Positions 62,783 to 64,000 of a stretch of 64,000 bases of DNA are shown piece after piece. The notes under the pieces were generated by a model, which saw nothing but the letters and a program-made list of their open reading frames with translations, ran no database searches and was not told the DNA's origin. The translations under genes were made by a program, and so were the position numbers. Positions within the stretch are counted from its first letter, which is position 1. Every line of letters begins with the position of its first letter. Origin of the DNA: Tenacibaculum holothuriorum (GTDB lineage: Bacteria; Bacteroidota; Bacteroidia; Flavobacteriales; Flavobacteriaceae); assembly GCF_002120225.1 (NCBI RefSeq), contig NZ_LAPZ01000007.1, forward strand, positions 62,001-126,000. Direction: 5' to 3'.

Positions 62783-64000
62783 TTGGAAGTAACTCATATA
62801 CCTTTTAAGGAAACGGGATTTTTCTCAAAAACGATGATTGATTATCTAAATCAGTCACCTAACATACAACCTTTTTACCATAATTTTTCTGATATAAACG
62901 GAATTGAAAAGCAGTTAGAAGAAAAGAAAAAGTCTTTTCCTAAAAATCACAGAAATGTATTAGTAAAGGTTTTAAAAGAACAATATAAAAATGTTGAAAC
63001 AAGCGAATCAACTCAAGAAAATATTGAACTTTTAGCAAAAGAAAATACGTTTACAATTACTACTGGGCATCAATTAAATTTGTTCACAGGACCTTTATAT
63101 TTTTTATATAAAATTATTTCCGCAATTAATTTATGTGAAGAATTAAGAGAGAAAAATCTAGAGCATAATTTTGTTCCTATTTATTGGATGGCTTCCGAAG
63201 ATCATGATTTTGATGAAATAAATTATTTCAATTTTAAAGGGAAAAAAGTTCAATGGAATTCAGATCAAATTGGCCCAGTAGGAAGATTTTCTACAGAAGG
63301 ATTAGAAGAAGTATTTAAAGTGTTCTCTCAAGATTTAGGCACTTCTAGAAATGCTGAATATTTAAAAGACTTGTTTAAAAAGGGATATATCCATCATCAG
63401 AATTTAGCAGATGCAACACGTTATATAGCCAATGAATTGTTTTCATCTTACGGTTTAGTAGTTGTGGATGCAGATCATAAAGAATTGAAACAGCTTTTTG
63501 TTCCTTATGTAGAAAGAGAGTTCACTGAAAATGTTTCTTATACTAATGTTACTGAAACCAATAAAAGCTTAGTAGAATTCTATAAAATCCAAGTAAATCC
63601 GAGGGAGATTAACCAGTTTTATATAACCAATACATTACGAGAACGCATTATTGAAGAAAATGGAGTTTTTAGAGTAATCAATACTGATATTTCTTGGGAC
63701 CTAGAGGGATTAAAAAAAGAGTTGTCAGAAAGCCCTGAACGTTTTTCTCCAAATGTAATCATGCGTCCGTTGTATCAAGAGGTTATTTTACCAAACTTGG
63801 TATACATTGGAGGAGGAGGAGAATTAGCTTATTGGATGGAGTTGAAGAGCTATTTTAAAGCAGTAAACATTCCTTTTCCTGTATTGTTGTTGAGGAACTC
63901 GGTACAAGTTATTTCTGAAAAGCAAGCTAAAAAGCTAGAGAAGTTGCAAATGTCAGTTCAAGATGTTTTTAAAAAGCAGCATGATTTACTAAAAGAAAAG
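62783..64000 (+). CDS. bshC: Bacillithiol biosynthesis cysteine-adding enzyme BshC (partial, 3' end outside window)
   Basis: Ligase that joins cysteine to GlcN-malate, the last step of bacillithiol synthesis. 406 codons are inside the window; the family has about 530. The start THIPFKETGFFS...DYLNQSP matches BshC, as do TTGHQLNLFTGPLYFLYK, PIYWMASEDHDFDEI, NVIMRPLYQEVILPNLVYIGGGGELAYWMELK and the coiled-coil end EKQAKKLEKLQ. No ATG is in frame upstream (stop at 62744-62746), so TTG at 62783 is the likely start. Confidence 0.93.
   Translation, partial: MEVTHIPFKETGFFSKTMIDYLNQSPNIQPFYHNFSDINGIEKQLEEKKKSFPKNHRNVLVKVLKEQYKNVETSESTQENIELLAKENTFTITTGHQLNLFTGPLYFLYKIISAINLCEELREKNLEHNFVPIYWMASEDHDFDEINYFNFKGKKVQWNSDQIGPVGRFSTEGLEEVFKVFSQDLGTSRNAEYLKDLFKKGYIHHQNLADATRYIANELFSSYGLVVVDADHKELKQLFVPYVEREFTENVSYTNVTETNKSLVEFYKIQVNPREINQFYITNTLRERIIEENGVFRVINTDISWDLEGLKKELSESPERFSPNVIMRPLYQEVILPNLVYIGGGGELAYWMELKSYFKAVNIPFPVLLLRNSVQVISEKQAKKLEKLQMSVQDVFKKQHDLLKEK

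Overview
The window is AT-rich DNA from a member of the Bacteroidota, most likely a marine Flavobacteriaceae species (Tenacibaculum/Polaribacter-like; genus not certain). Supporting signs are bacillithiol genes (bshB1, bshC), Bacteroidota promoters of the TTTG-N19/20-TAnnTTTG type in front of tRNA genes, almost no Shine-Dalgarno sequences, a SusCD-free TonB/HmuY haem locus, LytS/LytTR two-component systems with a regulator propeller, and intergenic palindromes of a flavobacterial kind. No phage, IS element, integrase or CRISPR array was seen.

Layout. 1-9153 (minus strand) is a type I restriction-modification operon, hsdM - 134-aa unknown - hsdS - 98-aa unknown - reverse transcriptase/nitrilase fusion - hsdR (the hsdR 3' end lies outside the window). 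The 1021-aa RT-nitrilase has the architecture of the defence-associated UG1/DRT1-type reverse transcriptases. It ends 5 bp before hsdR, so two anti-phage systems appear to be built into one transcription unit. This is the most interesting locus here. 9298-10736 holds a 50-aa gene, a wrecked AraC regulator and a small secreted protein.

10770-23040 (minus strand) looks like a signal-controlled surface polysaccharide locus. A receiver protein, an H-NOX haem sensor, a PAS histidine kinase, an HPt protein and a LytTR response regulator are followed by a TolC-like protein and an HlyD-like adaptor. After a terminator come a nucleotide-sugar dehydrogenase (broken by a one-base frameshift), a zinc-ribbon/degenerate-GGDEF protein and a processive family 2 glycosyltransferase. 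A large DUF4114/LVIVD lipoprotein follows.

23235-32194 is mostly housekeeping: kdsC, a DUF2520 reductase, bshB1, tRNA-His, an LpxL-like acyltransferase, rhomboid protease, two tRNA-Gly, acetyltransferases, an MBL hydrolase, tRNA-Met, a START-like protein, an aminotransferase and YqgE. 32283-38424 combines a LytS/LytTR two-component pair with a caspase-fold-like lipoprotein and a VIT/VWA surface protein. 38769-47576 contains a DUF2971 gene and a haem/iron uptake and reduction locus: PepSY-flavodoxin-FNR reductase, a DUF2271 protein with a flavinylation motif, ankyrin protein and DUF6607 protein, divergent from a TonB receptor and HmuY. 47659-53437 has uvrA, an ECF-like sigma factor, a cysteine-free endonuclease III, a peroxiredoxin and a PAS-LuxR regulator. 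53571-56773 is a second two-component cluster with LuxR-type outputs. 56795-61961 is a five-gene operon (BatA-like, dihydroorotase homologue lacking its HxH metal site, membrane protein, esterase, fatty-acid hydroxylase). A methyltransferase and the start of bshC close the window.
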